Origin: Arthrobacter sp. SLBN-122
Lineage (GTDB): Bacteria > Actinomycetota > Actinomycetes > Actinomycetales > Micrococcaceae
DNA: 64,000 nt
Direction of reading: 5' to 3'
Assembly: GCF_006715165.1 (NCBI RefSeq)
Contig: NZ_VFMS01000001.1
Span: 3,038,001 to 3,102,000 of the forward strand
In this document: piece after piece, positions 46,643-56,074 of the stretch
Position numbering within the stretch: position 1 is the stretch's first letter
How the letters are laid out: the number at the start of each line of letters is the position of its first letter
Notes under the pieces: model-generated
Told to the model about the DNA's origin: nothing
Seen by the model: only the letters and a program-made list of their open reading frames with translations
Databases searched by the model: none
Made by a program: the position numbers and the translations under genes

Positions 46643-46727
46643 GGTTGCTCCGTAAAATCGTAGGTGTTGTCTTAGCGAGCTGAGTATGCCTCAGATGGTG
46701 CTAAGGGCTTTTGCCCACCCGAGTTGA

Positions 46728-48050
46728 TTAGGCTGCGACTGCAGGGAATACGACGAGGGATCCGTCACGCTTCCGTTCAATTTCAATTGCAACGTCATCC
46801 CGGTGGCCAGATACCTGTAGACCGTCTCCCAGAGCGCGAAGTCGGTACGAGGCTTGTAGAAGTTGGTCTACCTCGCCAGCCGTAAACGCAGGAAGGCGGA
46901 AGCCGCCGTCGCGCTTCACCTGGAGCGCAGACAGTCGAAGGAGCACCTGGTTGATACCTGACTCCAACTCGTCGGTGCTGCGCCCGTCGTCGTGGAGCGT
47001 CCCGATGAAACTCTTGAAGGAGTTGCCGGTGTCCTGCTGGGCGTGCTCGACTGCCTGAAGCACGAGCACCCGCCGTTTGAGAGCGATGGCCAGCCGTGCA
47101 ATCTCCAGGTGCGCACGGAAGGTTCCGCCTTCCTCGGTGATGCCGGGAAAAGGCTTTTTCAATTCGCTTACCTCGACTGCGCCGCCGGACAGCGCATCCA
47201 GTGCCGCTTCCCACTTCTTCAGCCGCCGCCGAGTGGCAGCGATAGCGGTATTGATGCCGTGCACGGAGGAATCCAGACCCAGCGAAAGGCCAATCCGGCC
47301 CTGGTCAAGGAGGATCGACGTTGCCTTGTCGATCGCTTCACGGCAACCGTCCAACTCGTTGCGTTCTTTATCGAGGTTGTCCTCGTGCAACTGCTCCAAG
47401 AGGTCAGTGATCCGCTCAATTGCTTCCTGGCGCTGGTGCTCCGCGTATGCGCTGACGCTGACGGCCACGGCCATCAGCACGAGCGGCGCGGCCACCGTCA
47501 GAGCTCCAGCGCTGGCTACCGCAACGCCAGCCGTTGCTGCCGAACCAGTTGCAGCGCCGGCAGTGCCTGCAGCTGCGGCTTTGCCTGCAACAGGCACGAA
47601 CTTCGCCGCACCTACAATTCCGGTCGAGCCCATCAGAGGACCATGAATAGCTCCAGCGACTCCTTTGGCCGCCATGGGCCGCACAAGCCCCTTGCCCACC
47701 TGCGCGGCAACCTTGGCAGGGACTACCATCCGGTACAGCACCTCTCCGGTATCAGCCACGTTCAGTTGCGGGGGAGCGGATTTCGCTGTTTGGGTTACCA
47801 GCTGCGCCAATTGCTTTGCCAGCGGGCTTGCAACGTCAAGTGGGATCCCGCCTTTACGGTCACGAGTCGCTGGCATGGAATGCATCTCGAGTGTTGCGAT
47901 CGGGGCGTCCGCAAGTGCTGCCAAAACCGTCCGCAGTTCTGCAAGGCGAGCCGGCGTTAGGCGCTCGGTGCCAAGCAAGTCAGACACGCTGACCGCCTCT
48001 GTGGCCAGTGTCCACACCGGTACGAGTGCCTTGCTGTCAGTAGTAGTCAC
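46728..48050 (-). CDS. Hypothetical protein with a central hydrophobic region
   Basis: This 440-aa protein starts with a GTG at 48050 after GAGGGG; an upstream ATG in frame lacks a site. The first 140 residues are mixed alpha/beta. An Ala/Gly/Val-rich stretch at about 145-220 could insert in a membrane as one or two helices, reminiscent of pore-forming or glycine-zipper proteins. A helical, charged C-terminal half follows (QEAIERITDLLEQLHEDN, KKWEAALDALSGG). No family was recognised. It is divergent from the DUF4230 gene. Confidence 0.6.
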   Translation of the reverse strand: MTTTDSKALVPVWTLATEAVSVSDLLGTERLTPARLAELRTVLAALADAPIATLEMHSMPATRDRKGGIPLDVASPLAKQLAQLVTQTAKSAPPQLNVADTGEVLYRMVVPAKVAAQVGKGLVRPMAAKGVAGAIHGPLMGSTGIVGAAKFVPVAGKAAAAGTAGAATGSAATAGVAVASAGALTVAAPLVLMAVAVSVSAYAEHQRQEAIERITDLLEQLHEDNLDKERNELDGCREAIDKATSILLDQGRIGLSLGLDSSVHGINTAIAATRRRLKKWEAALDALSGGAVEVSELKKPFPGITEEGGTFRAHLEIARLAIALKRRVLVLQAVEHAQQDTGNSFKSFIGTLHDDGRSTDELESGINQVLLRLSALQVKRDGGFRLPAFTAGEVDQLLQASYRLRALGDGLQVSGHRDDVAIEIERKRDGSLVVFPAVAA

Positions 48051-48299
48051 TTGTTTCCCCTCGTGAAATGAAGCCGCCGTGGGCGGTGCTAGCGACGGCG
48101 CCTGGGGAGCCAAGAACGTGATCCTTGCCCAATTGTCACCGGTCGTTATCGTCCCACATAGAGATCAGAATTTATGAAAGTGTCGTTGCCGCGCCCGTAG
48201 GTTGGTCCCGCTACACTGATGCTGAATTAGCCATCCAGCAGTTCTGGAAGGCAACCACCAGGAACGGAACCCGAGCCGTTTCAAGGCAAAAGGGGTCCA

Positions 48300-48926
48300 A
48301 TGTCCGCCGCCAAATCATTCAAGCCGGTCGCGCTCCCTGCATCTGCGGTGGCGGTACTTCTGGCTGTACTGCTGGCCGCGAGCATGCTCGGGTTCGGCCC
48401 GTTTTCGAGCAAGAGCGAGCGGAACCAAACCGTTCTTCTGAAGTCCGTCAAGAACGTAAGCCAGTACCACGCTGCGGTCGGTAATTTTGAGCTTTTGTTG
48501 GACGAGAAAGAAAGCGCCGGGGGGCTTCCCGATTTCATAGCAGGACGACGGACGCTCTTTGTGGCCGCTGGCACCGTAAATGCCTACGTCGACCTTGCAG
48601 GCCTCGCCGAAGATGACCTTACTCTGTCAGCTGACGGCAAATCGGTGACCCTGCGACTGCCCGAGTCGCAGCTCGACAAGCCAAATATCGACCATGACCG
48701 GTCCTACGTGTACAGCCAGGATCGGGGCATTGCTGACCGAGTCGTAGATGCGTTCACGGCGCCTCAGCAAACGGAGCTCTATCTCCTCGCCGAATCGGAC
48801 ATGGCTGACGCTGCTGAGAACTCCGAGCTGCGGCAGCGAGCGGGTGAAAATACCAAGAGCATGCTGACTGGTCTGCTCGGGTCGCTCGGATACGAGGTTA
48901 CCTTTGAGGGCGGCACCTCTAGTTAG
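48300..48926 (+). CDS. DUF4230 membrane-anchored protein
   Basis: This 208-aa protein has an ATG after AAAGGGG. One N-terminal membrane segment (about residues 12-33) places the rest outside or at the membrane. The soluble part has VLLKSVKNVSQYHAAVGNFE, FVAAGTVNAYVDLAGL, VTLRLPESQLDKPNID and a terminal helix GENTKSMLTGLLGSLGY, the DUF4230 pattern. Function of the family is unknown. It lies 150 bp before jetA on the same strand; the spacing suggests its own transcript. Confidence 0.78.
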   Translation: MSAAKSFKPVALPASAVAVLLAVLLAASMLGFGPFSSKSERNQTVLLKSVKNVSQYHAAVGNFELLLDEKESAGGLPDFIAGRRTLFVAAGTVNAYVDLAGLAEDDLTLSADGKSVTLRLPESQLDKPNIDHDRSYVYSQDRGIADRVVDAFTAPQQTELYLLAESDMADAAENSELRQRAGENTKSMLTGLLGSLGYEVTFEGGTSS

Positions 48927-49075
48927 GTAATGCTGATCGACCGGTTTGGCTCAAACTTGCTGCTGTATCACCCGGTTAGCTGGCAGCAACGGGGGCGGTG
49001 ATGGCGCTCACCGTTGACGACTTCGGGCTTATCGGGCAAGGAATCATTGTCAGTGCCATTGGCTAGTGTGAACCC

Positions 49076-50548
49076 ATGACTGTTCTCCGCGCCGCACTCA
49101 CGGCTTCTCGCTTGTTGAGCGAGGATCCAGCGTGGCGTCTGCTCCGGACAAATAACGCAGCGATTGCAGTAGCTGTGCTGAGCAAGCATCTGGGCGGCGA
49201 GCAACGTCGGTTGGCGGCGCCGGCGCTTTTTGAGCACGTTGAGGAGGATCTGGAGGAGCTGCGGGGCAACGGGTTCGATCTGCCACAGACGGCTCAGGCC
49301 TATTGCACAGCGTGGCGCAATGACGGCGTCCTGATCCGTCGCACTGCAGAGGGATCCCGCGAGGAGACCTTTGAATTGTCGCTGGGAGCGCTGCAGGCCA
49401 TTCGCTTTGTCGCGGAGCTGTCCCAGCCGCGGCAGGCCGTCACCGAATCGCGTCTTGCCACAATCCTGGACAGGGTGCGCGTACTGGCCCGCGAAACAGA
49501 TCCGGACAGTACGTCACGGCTGCGCGCACTGCATGAGGAACGCGCCCGCATCGATGGCCAGATTGAGCGGGTCGCCGGCGGGGACATTGACGTGCTGTCC
49601 GCCGAGCAGGCCGCTGAACGGCTGCGCGACGTACTATCGCTCATCGAAGAAATACCCAGTGATTTTGCCCGGGTCCGGTCCGAGCTTGAGCAACTCAACA
49701 GGGACCTGCGGGAACGGCTGATCGAACAGGATGGCCCGCGCGGCAGCGTCCTGGATGACATCTTCCGCGGTGTTGATCTCTTGGCCGAGTCCGAGGCTGG
49801 ACGGAGCTTTTCCGGCTTCTATGCTCTACTGCTCGACCCGGAACAGGGACGTGATTTCGAGGACAGCATCGACACCATCATGGACAGGCAATTCACGTCC
49901 CGGCTCTCCGCAACGCAGGTGAGGACTCTGCGCCGGATTCTGCCCACGCTCCAGGACCATAGCTCCGAAATCCATGCCGTCATGACTGCGTTCAGCCGCA
50001 GCCTGCGCCGCTTTGTCCAGTCCCAGGAACTCGAACAGGACCGGTTGATCAACCAGCGGCTGCGTTCTGCATTGCGGCAAGCTTTAGAGACCTCGCAGTC
50101 GGTGAAACCTTATGCCAAGACAGAATTGTCGCTGGACCTGACCAGTGTTCCGCTCAATTCAGTGGCCGCTCTCAATCTGCATAATCCGGCCGACTTCGAA
50201 GCCGCTGGAGAGATCATCGAGCATGACGCCGAGACAGTGGACATTGAGGAACTCCGGGCTCTGGCCCGCGCCTCCGAGATCGACATGATCGAATTGACTG
50301 GCAATATAAATGCCGTCCTGAGCCGGCAAAGCTCTGCAACCATTGCCGACGTTTTGGCTGATCGTCCGGCCACCCAAGGTGTGGCAAGCGTCGTCGGACT
50401 CCTAGTTCTAGCCGAAGAGCACGCCATCGCGCTGGGCGGCCGTGAAGACGTCACCTGGCGGCCCCCCGGACGCTCCACCGATGGCTCCGGCACCACGCGC
50501 CGCGGGACTGTGGGCCGCTATCTCTTCACCGAAAGGATTCACCCGTGA
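49076..50548 (+). CDS. jetA: Wadjet JetA (DUF3375, kleisin-like)
   Basis: This 490-aa protein has the DUF3375 pattern: winged-helix start with SEDPAWRLLRTNNAAIAVAV and YCTAWRNDGVLIRR, a long helical middle, and a C-terminal winged helix ending at RGTVGRYLFTERIH. In type I Wadjet JetA is the kleisin (MukF-like) linker of the SMC complex. The jetB GTG overlaps its stop by 4 bp. It is the first gene of the complete jetABCD operon, which restricts circular plasmids by loop extrusion and cleavage. Confidence 0.93.
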   Translation: MTVLRAALTASRLLSEDPAWRLLRTNNAAIAVAVLSKHLGGEQRRLAAPALFEHVEEDLEELRGNGFDLPQTAQAYCTAWRNDGVLIRRTAEGSREETFELSLGALQAIRFVAELSQPRQAVTESRLATILDRVRVLARETDPDSTSRLRALHEERARIDGQIERVAGGDIDVLSAEQAAERLRDVLSLIEEIPSDFARVRSELEQLNRDLRERLIEQDGPRGSVLDDIFRGVDLLAESEAGRSFSGFYALLLDPEQGRDFEDSIDTIMDRQFTSRLSATQVRTLRRILPTLQDHSSEIHAVMTAFSRSLRRFVQSQELEQDRLINQRLRSALRQALETSQSVKPYAKTELSLDLTSVPLNSVAALNLHNPADFEAAGEIIEHDAETVDIEELRALARASEIDMIELTGNINAVLSRQSSATIADVLADRPATQGVASVVGLLVLAEEHAIALGGREDVTWRPPGRSTDGSGTTRRGTVGRYLFTERIHP

Positions 50549-51219
50549 GCGAATCAGGCGTACCCGGACCGGCCGGAGGCGAGGGAACGTTGTCCGATGT
50601 CGCGCTGTGGGAGGGCGACACGGGCACCCTGCGGGAGCCCTCCCGCCGGGTCCTCGTCCAGCTTCTACGCGGCCCCTATCTCTCCGCCTCCCGGCACGGC
50701 AATCTATGGACGGCTCTCTTGTCCGACGAGGACGCCGTCCGGTCCAGCTTGGCAGACCTGTTCCTGGACCTAGTCATCGATCACGCCGCACAGGTCGCCT
50801 TTGTCCGCAACACCTCCGCGGACGTTGACACGCCAAAGGTGATGCGCACTGCCACACTGACGTTCCTGGACACGGCGCTGCTGCTCCACCTGCGGCAGAC
50901 GCTACTGCAGGAAGGCGGCGGTCGGAAAACCATCGTCGGCGCGGACGAAGTGGCCGATCAGCTGCAGGTTTACCGAGGGAAAGACAACGCCGACATCGCG
51001 GGATTCTCCAAACGCATCAACTCGTCCTGGCAAAAGATGGTCAAATACGGGCTGTTGGCTGCAACCAGCACGGAGGGCCGTTTCGAAGTTTCGCCCGTCT
51101 TGAGGCTCGTTTTCGGTGCGGAGGAGATTGCAGCCGTGCAGACGGAGTACCGGCGGCTGGCTGCGGAGGTAGAGCCCAGCTCCGCAGAGCTGCTCGACAC
51201 CATTGAGGAGACAGAATGA
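50545..51219 (+). CDS. jetB: Wadjet JetB (DUF4194, KITE-like)
   Basis: This 224-aa protein of the DUF4194 family is the MukE-like KITE partner of JetA. It has tandem winged helices with LLRGPYLSASRHGNLWTALL and VKYGLLAATSTEGRFEVSP. GTG start and stop each overlap their neighbours by 4 bp, which keeps subunit ratios matched by coupled translation. Length and order fit type I Wadjet. Confidence 0.93.
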   Translation: MSESGVPGPAGGEGTLSDVALWEGDTGTLREPSRRVLVQLLRGPYLSASRHGNLWTALLSDEDAVRSSLADLFLDLVIDHAAQVAFVRNTSADVDTPKVMRTATLTFLDTALLLHLRQTLLQEGGGRKTIVGADEVADQLQVYRGKDNADIAGFSKRINSSWQKMVKYGLLAATSTEGRFEVSPVLRLVFGAEEIAAVQTEYRRLAAEVEPSSAELLDTIEETE

Positions 51220-54200
51220 GCATGACGATGGCGGCCACGGCACCAAGTACCCGGACCGGTCAGTGGCGGCTGGAACGGGTAGAGCTGCTCAACTGGGGGA
51301 CGTTTCAAGGCCACCACGGCCTGGACATTGCACGAAAGGGCTTCCTGCTGACTGGACATTCCGGCTCGGGAAAGTCCTCGCTGGTCGACGCCATCTCAGC
51401 CGTGCTGACGCCTCGAGGAAAGCTGCATTTCAACGCGGCCGCCCAGGACACCTCCGCCCGGGGGGAAGACCGGACGATTGTGAGCTACATCCGCGGCGCG
51501 TGGCGGCGCAGCGCCGATGACGAAACGGGCGAAGTGCGTGCGGAATATCTGCGCACCGGCGCCACGTTTAGCGGCATCCTGCTGCGCTACAACGACAACA
51601 CAGGGGCTAAGCCGGTGCTGTTGCTCAAGCTGTACCACCTGCGCCGAGGTTGCAACACGCCCGCTGAAGTCAGCGAATTGAGCATCCTCCTGCAGGAGGA
51701 TGCGACGCTCACCGATTTTATCGACTACCTTCGCAACGGCATCGAGACCCGGCGCATCAAGAGCACCTGGCCGGCCGCATACGTCACCGACAAGCATTCG
51801 GCCTTTGCCAGCCGCTTCTGCCGCCTGATGGGCATCTCCGGCGAGAATGCCGTCCTTCTGCTGCACAAGACGCAATCGGCCAAGTCGCTGGGCAGCCTTG
51901 ATGACCTATTCCGGCAATTCATGCTGGACAGGCCGAAGACGTTCGACATCGCCACTACCGCAGTGGCGCAGTTTGGCGAATTGTCCGAAGCCCACCGGCT
52001 GGTGGTGGAGGCGCGCGAGCAGGTGGAACATCTGCGGAGCATGGAGGAACCGGCCCGCGCGTTCGGGCTGAACAGCGCCCGCGCCACCGAGGCCGCTGCA
52101 CTTTCCGCGGCGCTGCCCAGCTTCAAGGATGAATGGAAGCTCAAGCTAGCGAAGGACGCCAAAGCGGCCGCCGAGTCTGCCGCACTGACCGCCCAGCACG
52201 ACGTCGATTTAGCCACCGCCACTACGGCGGAATTGGAAGAGGCCCATTCGGCAGCCCGCCGACAAGTGGACGGCCATGGCGGGCAGGCCCTCCGCGACCA
52301 ACAGATGCAGGTGGACATGGCACAGGAACGCGAACGCGATGTCCTGAGCCGGCGAGCGGAGCTGGCCTCAAGGTTGGAGGCGGTAGGCATCAGTTTCCCT
52401 GCCAGCTTCGAAGAGTACGAGGAACTTCGGGCCGCGGCCCGCACCGAACGCAGCGGCCTGGAGGCCGCCCGCGCGGCCAGCAGACAGACCATCAATGAGC
52501 TTCATGAGGCCCGCAGCGCCGCCAAAGCGAACGTCCGCGACCTCGAAACGGAGCTCAAATCGCTGCGCGGAAGACGGTCCAATCTCGACGACAAGCTGGT
52601 CACAGCGAGGTCCGTTGTAGCCGAGGCGGCGGGCCTTCCGGCGTCGGCGTTTCCGTTCGCCGGTGAACTGTTAGAGGTCCGGAAGGACTTCGCGGACTGG
52701 ACCGGAGCCATCGAGCGGGTGCTGCGTCCGCTGGCCACCGTCATGCTCGTCCCGGAGAAGCACATCGACCGTGTGCGCGAGGCCGTCGATGGGCTGTTTC
52801 TGGGCTCGCGGCTCGTCTTCGAGTCCGTCCCCAGCCGGTCAGAACCGCCGCGGCCCGCACGGACCGAGCGGTCCTTGGTCTCGCGGGTCCAGGTTGCCGA
52901 TGGTCCGATGGCCGGCTGGCTGCACGCGGTCCTGTCGGGCAACTATGACTATGAATGCGTCGATTCGCCCGCGGAACTAGGCGGTTCGGAGAAAGCCGTC
53001 ACCCGTGCCGGGCAGGTCAAACGCTCACGCACCCGACACGAAAAAGACGATCGGTCACGGGTGGACGACCGCTCAACGTGGGTGCTCGGATTCGACAACG
53101 CCGACAAACTGGAGCTACTGAGTTCACTCGTCCAGGCTGCCCGAGCCACGGCTGACCAACTCGCCGACAAGGTCGACGCCGCTGAGAATCGACGCGAGTC
53201 CGAACGCCGGCGCGCCGAGGCACTGGCACTGACTGAAAGCCAAGGCTGGGACCAACTGGATGCTGGCCGGGCCCGCACCCGGGTGGAAAGCCACAAAGAA
53301 CGGCTGGCGGAGATCCTCGCGGCGAGCGGCGACCTTCGAGCAGCCGAAGCTGTCGCGAAGGAGGCCAGGGCGCGCTGGGCGGCTGCCCAGAAGGCCCAGC
53401 AGACCGCCATGGAGTCGCTGGCTGACGTCAGAACTCAACTGACGGGATTGGACCGCATCGTGTTAGGCCTTGAACCGCGTGTTGCGGCGTCGGCCGACGT
53501 GCCTGAGGAGTTTGCTGCCAGTCTCCGGGAACGATTCCTGAAGCAGCGCCGCAGCATAATCCACGAGGTGATCGACGACGTCGCACTGACGGTGACCACT
53601 GGGTTGAGCGCGGAGGAAAAACAGGCCACGTCCCAGGCCGTGGCCGCCCGGACAGCCTTCGCCTCGCTGGCGGGAGAGTTCCGTCGTCGTTGGTCCGCCA
53701 AAGCCGGGGACTTGACCGACCAGGTGGAGGATGGTGGCGGATACCTTGCCCTGTTGGAGCAGCTCGTCGCGGACCGCCTGCCGGACTTTGAGACCCGGTT
53801 CTTCGAACTCATGGAACGCCAGTCGCAGCAAAATGTGGCCACGTTGGCCAATGAGATCCGCCGCGCGCCCTTGGAGGTGCGGGACAGGGTGGCCCCCATC
53901 AACGGCTCCCTCAAACGGTCTGCCTTCGACGCCGGGCGGTTCCTGAAGATCGTCGTCAAGGAGAACCGGGGCGAGCTGGGCCGGAAGTTTCTCAGCGATC
54001 TGCAGGACATCAGTACGGGCTCCTGGGTGGCCCAGAACCGCGACGATGCCGAAGCCAAATTCGAGGTCATGGGCCGCATCATGGAGAAACTCGCCTCCAG
54101 CGAACCTGCCGACACCTCCTGGCGGAACCAATGCCTGGACACGCGGCTGCACGTGCGCTTCACCGCCACGGAGGTGGACTCCGCCGGCGGGCAGCTTAAT

Positions 54201-54650
54201 GTGTACGATTCCAGCGCTGGCCTCTCCGGCGGTCAGCGACAAAAGCTTGTCACGTTCTGCCTGGCCGCGGCCCTGCGCTACCAGCTGGCCGGCGATGGCG
54301 AGGACGTGCCGCGCTACGGAACCGTCATCATGGACGAGGCGTTCGATAAGGCGGACAGCAACTTCACCCGCATCGCCATGGACGTCTTCACCGAATTCGG
54401 GTTCCACATGGTGCTCGCCACCCCGCTGAAACTCCTGCAAACGCTGGAAGACTACATCGGGGGCATGGCCGTGGTCACCTGCCGGGAGTTCCAGGACTCC
54501 CGCATCGGGGCCCTGTCCATGGACGACGACGGCAGCCAGGACTCTACGCCACCGGCTGCCGCGGTGCCGGGCCGCGAGCGGTCAGCCGGTGCAGGAGTGT
54601 TGGCAACCGGGGACGCTGAAGATCCGGCAGAGACGGGTGCACTGTTTTGA
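51216..54650 (+). CDS. jetC: Wadjet JetC (SMC-like ATPase)
   Basis: This is a 1144-aa MukB/SMC-like motor. Walker A LTGHSGSGKSSLVDAI near residue 45, ABC signature GLSGGQRQK near 1001 and Walker B IMDEAFDKAD near 1037 are intact. Two coiled-coil arms (roughly 270-470 and 640-790) flank a hinge-like segment near 480-600. It should extrude DNA loops and deliver plasmid DNA to JetD. ATG overlaps the jetB stop, and the jetD TTG overlaps its own stop. No frame damage was seen. Confidence 0.93.
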   Translation: MSMTMAATAPSTRTGQWRLERVELLNWGTFQGHHGLDIARKGFLLTGHSGSGKSSLVDAISAVLTPRGKLHFNAAAQDTSARGEDRTIVSYIRGAWRRSADDETGEVRAEYLRTGATFSGILLRYNDNTGAKPVLLLKLYHLRRGCNTPAEVSELSILLQEDATLTDFIDYLRNGIETRRIKSTWPAAYVTDKHSAFASRFCRLMGISGENAVLLLHKTQSAKSLGSLDDLFRQFMLDRPKTFDIATTAVAQFGELSEAHRLVVEAREQVEHLRSMEEPARAFGLNSARATEAAALSAALPSFKDEWKLKLAKDAKAAAESAALTAQHDVDLATATTAELEEAHSAARRQVDGHGGQALRDQQMQVDMAQERERDVLSRRAELASRLEAVGISFPASFEEYEELRAAARTERSGLEAARAASRQTINELHEARSAAKANVRDLETELKSLRGRRSNLDDKLVTARSVVAEAAGLPASAFPFAGELLEVRKDFADWTGAIERVLRPLATVMLVPEKHIDRVREAVDGLFLGSRLVFESVPSRSEPPRPARTERSLVSRVQVADGPMAGWLHAVLSGNYDYECVDSPAELGGSEKAVTRAGQVKRSRTRHEKDDRSRVDDRSTWVLGFDNADKLELLSSLVQAARATADQLADKVDAAENRRESERRRAEALALTESQGWDQLDAGRARTRVESHKERLAEILAASGDLRAAEAVAKEARARWAAAQKAQQTAMESLADVRTQLTGLDRIVLGLEPRVAASADVPEEFAASLRERFLKQRRSIIHEVIDDVALTVTTGLSAEEKQATSQAVAARTAFASLAGEFRRRWSAKAGDLTDQVEDGGGYLALLEQLVADRLPDFETRFFELMERQSQQNVATLANEIRRAPLEVRDRVAPINGSLKRSAFDAGRFLKIVVKENRGELGRKFLSDLQDISTGSWVAQNRDDAEAKFEVMGRIMEKLASSEPADTSWRNQCLDTRLHVRFTATEVDSAGGQLNVYDSSAGLSGGQRQKLVTFCLAAALRYQLAGDGEDVPRYGTVIMDEAFDKADSNFTRIAMDVFTEFGFHMVLATPLKLLQTLEDYIGGMAVVTCREFQDSRIGALSMDDDGSQDSTPPAAAVPGRERSAGAGVLATGDAEDPAETGALF

Positions 54651-55780
54651 GCCCCACGCCTGTGACTCCTGCCGGGGCGGCCGCGCAGGCGCTCAAGAAA
54701 TACAACCGCCACGTTGGCTCGTGGTCCGTGGGCGATGGCGCGTCTCTTCCCTTGAGCATCCCCTTGCATCCGCCCACAGAAGCACAAGCATTAGCCTCCC
54801 TGCCGGCCGCCGTCGCCTGGGCCAAGTCATGGGAAGGGACAGCAGACGTGTTGTGGACTGAACGCCGCTGGGCCAGCCTGGGCCAGCAGAGGATTCCCGA
54901 GCGTGTGCAACTCGATACCCCCGCGGCTGTCGCGGCATTTGCCGGCAAAACCACCCACTGGCAACGCGCATCCTCCAGGGCCCAGACGCTGCTCGACTCG
55001 GTGCCTCTTCCTCACCGGGATGGGTTCGCGACCGCGGTGGGCCGCAGCGCCGTCGAACTTGCCGCTTTGGCGCCGGCAGACTTCACCCGGCTTGGCGGGG
55101 TGCTGGAATGGATCAGGGATCACCCGGCATCGGGACTGTACATCCGCCAATTGCCCATCCGCGGGGTCGACACCAAATGGGTCCAGAAGTACAGATCCCT
55201 CGTCACGCGGCTGCATGAAGCGGCCACCGGTGGGAGTGGGTTGGGTCTGGCAGACAAGCCGGATCTGGTCCGCGTGCGTTTCCTCGACCCCGGTCTGGCC
55301 CCGGGTGGGCTGAGGGATCTGGCCGCACCGGTCACGGAGTTGGCCGCCATGGCCCTGACCCCTGATGTTGTCTACGTGTTTGAGAATCTGGAGTCCGTAT
55401 TGGCCATGCCACCTTTAAGGGGTGCTGTGGTGGTTCATGGCTCGGGCTACGCGGTTGACCGGTTGGCACGTATCCCCTGGATCCGTGATCTTGGCGTGGT
55501 CTACTGGGGTGATCTGGACAGCCACGGTTTTGGCATCTTGAACCGGTTACGTGCCCAAGGCATTGCTGTGGGCACTGCGTTAATGGACCTGGACACATTG
55601 GAAGCATTCAAAGATCTCTGGGGGCACGAGCCCAAGCCGGCCGTTGGGACGATGCAGCATCTTCTGCCGGAGGAGCTGGCCGTGGTGGAACAGCTGGCGG
55701 TACTCGGCAACGTGCGGCTTGAACAGGAACGGATCAACTGGACGACAGCCATGGCAGTGCTTATTTCGACACAGCGCTGA
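54647..55780 (+). CDS. jetD: Wadjet JetD (toprim nuclease, DUF3322/DUF2220)
   Basis: This 377-aa nuclease starts with TTG, overlapping jetC by 4 bp. The N-terminal DUF3322 part (WLLVV-less, but with RWASLGQQRIPERV) contains CAP-like DNA-binding structure. The DUF2220 toprim domain has VYVFENLESVLAM, VHGSG and YWGDLDSHGFGILNR near residue 285, supplying the Glu and DxD metal ligands related to topoisomerase VI. It makes the double-strand cut in captured plasmids. This completes the four-gene set. Confidence 0.93.
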   Translation: MSPTPVTPAGAAAQALKKYNRHVGSWSVGDGASLPLSIPLHPPTEAQALASLPAAVAWAKSWEGTADVLWTERRWASLGQQRIPERVQLDTPAAVAAFAGKTTHWQRASSRAQTLLDSVPLPHRDGFATAVGRSAVELAALAPADFTRLGGVLEWIRDHPASGLYIRQLPIRGVDTKWVQKYRSLVTRLHEAATGGSGLGLADKPDLVRVRFLDPGLAPGGLRDLAAPVTELAAMALTPDVVYVFENLESVLAMPPLRGAVVVHGSGYAVDRLARIPWIRDLGVVYWGDLDSHGFGILNRLRAQGIAVGTALMDLDTLEAFKDLWGHEPKPAVGTMQHLLPEELAVVEQLAVLGNVRLEQERINWTTAMAVLISTQR

Positions 55781-55801
55781 CCGGCGCGCTCAGTCTACTT
55801 T

Positions 55802-55999
55802 CCATTTAAAACAGTCGGAGCCGTGTTGGTGCTTGGTCCTGTGGGCCGTGACCCGGATGCCGAATTGGAAAGGCTCCTCGCCCTCGGCGCGCGCCCGGTC
55901 GACGTCCGGTAGGCCCGCGACCAGCCTCGGCGTGTCTTCGCCCACCCCGAGGGCAACGGCTCCTGCCTACTGCGCAAGCGCCTTGACCCCCGATGAGGG
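55802..55999 (+). pseudogene. C-terminal relic of a VOC/glyoxalase-like protein
   Basis: The frame reads AELERLLALGARPVDVR, an in-frame TAG, then VFAHPEGNGSCLL. This matches the end of Glyoxalase_6-type proteins (LxxLGAxxVDV ... DPEGNEFCVL). The internal stop and missing N-terminal half show it is dead. It lies directly after jetD. Confidence 0.65.
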
Positions 56000-56074
56000 G
56001 CGGGAATCAGAGCCTGGCCATCATGCTCGCATGGTAGGCGAGGTACCGCGCATCCCCTTGTCCCACCAGCCGTC

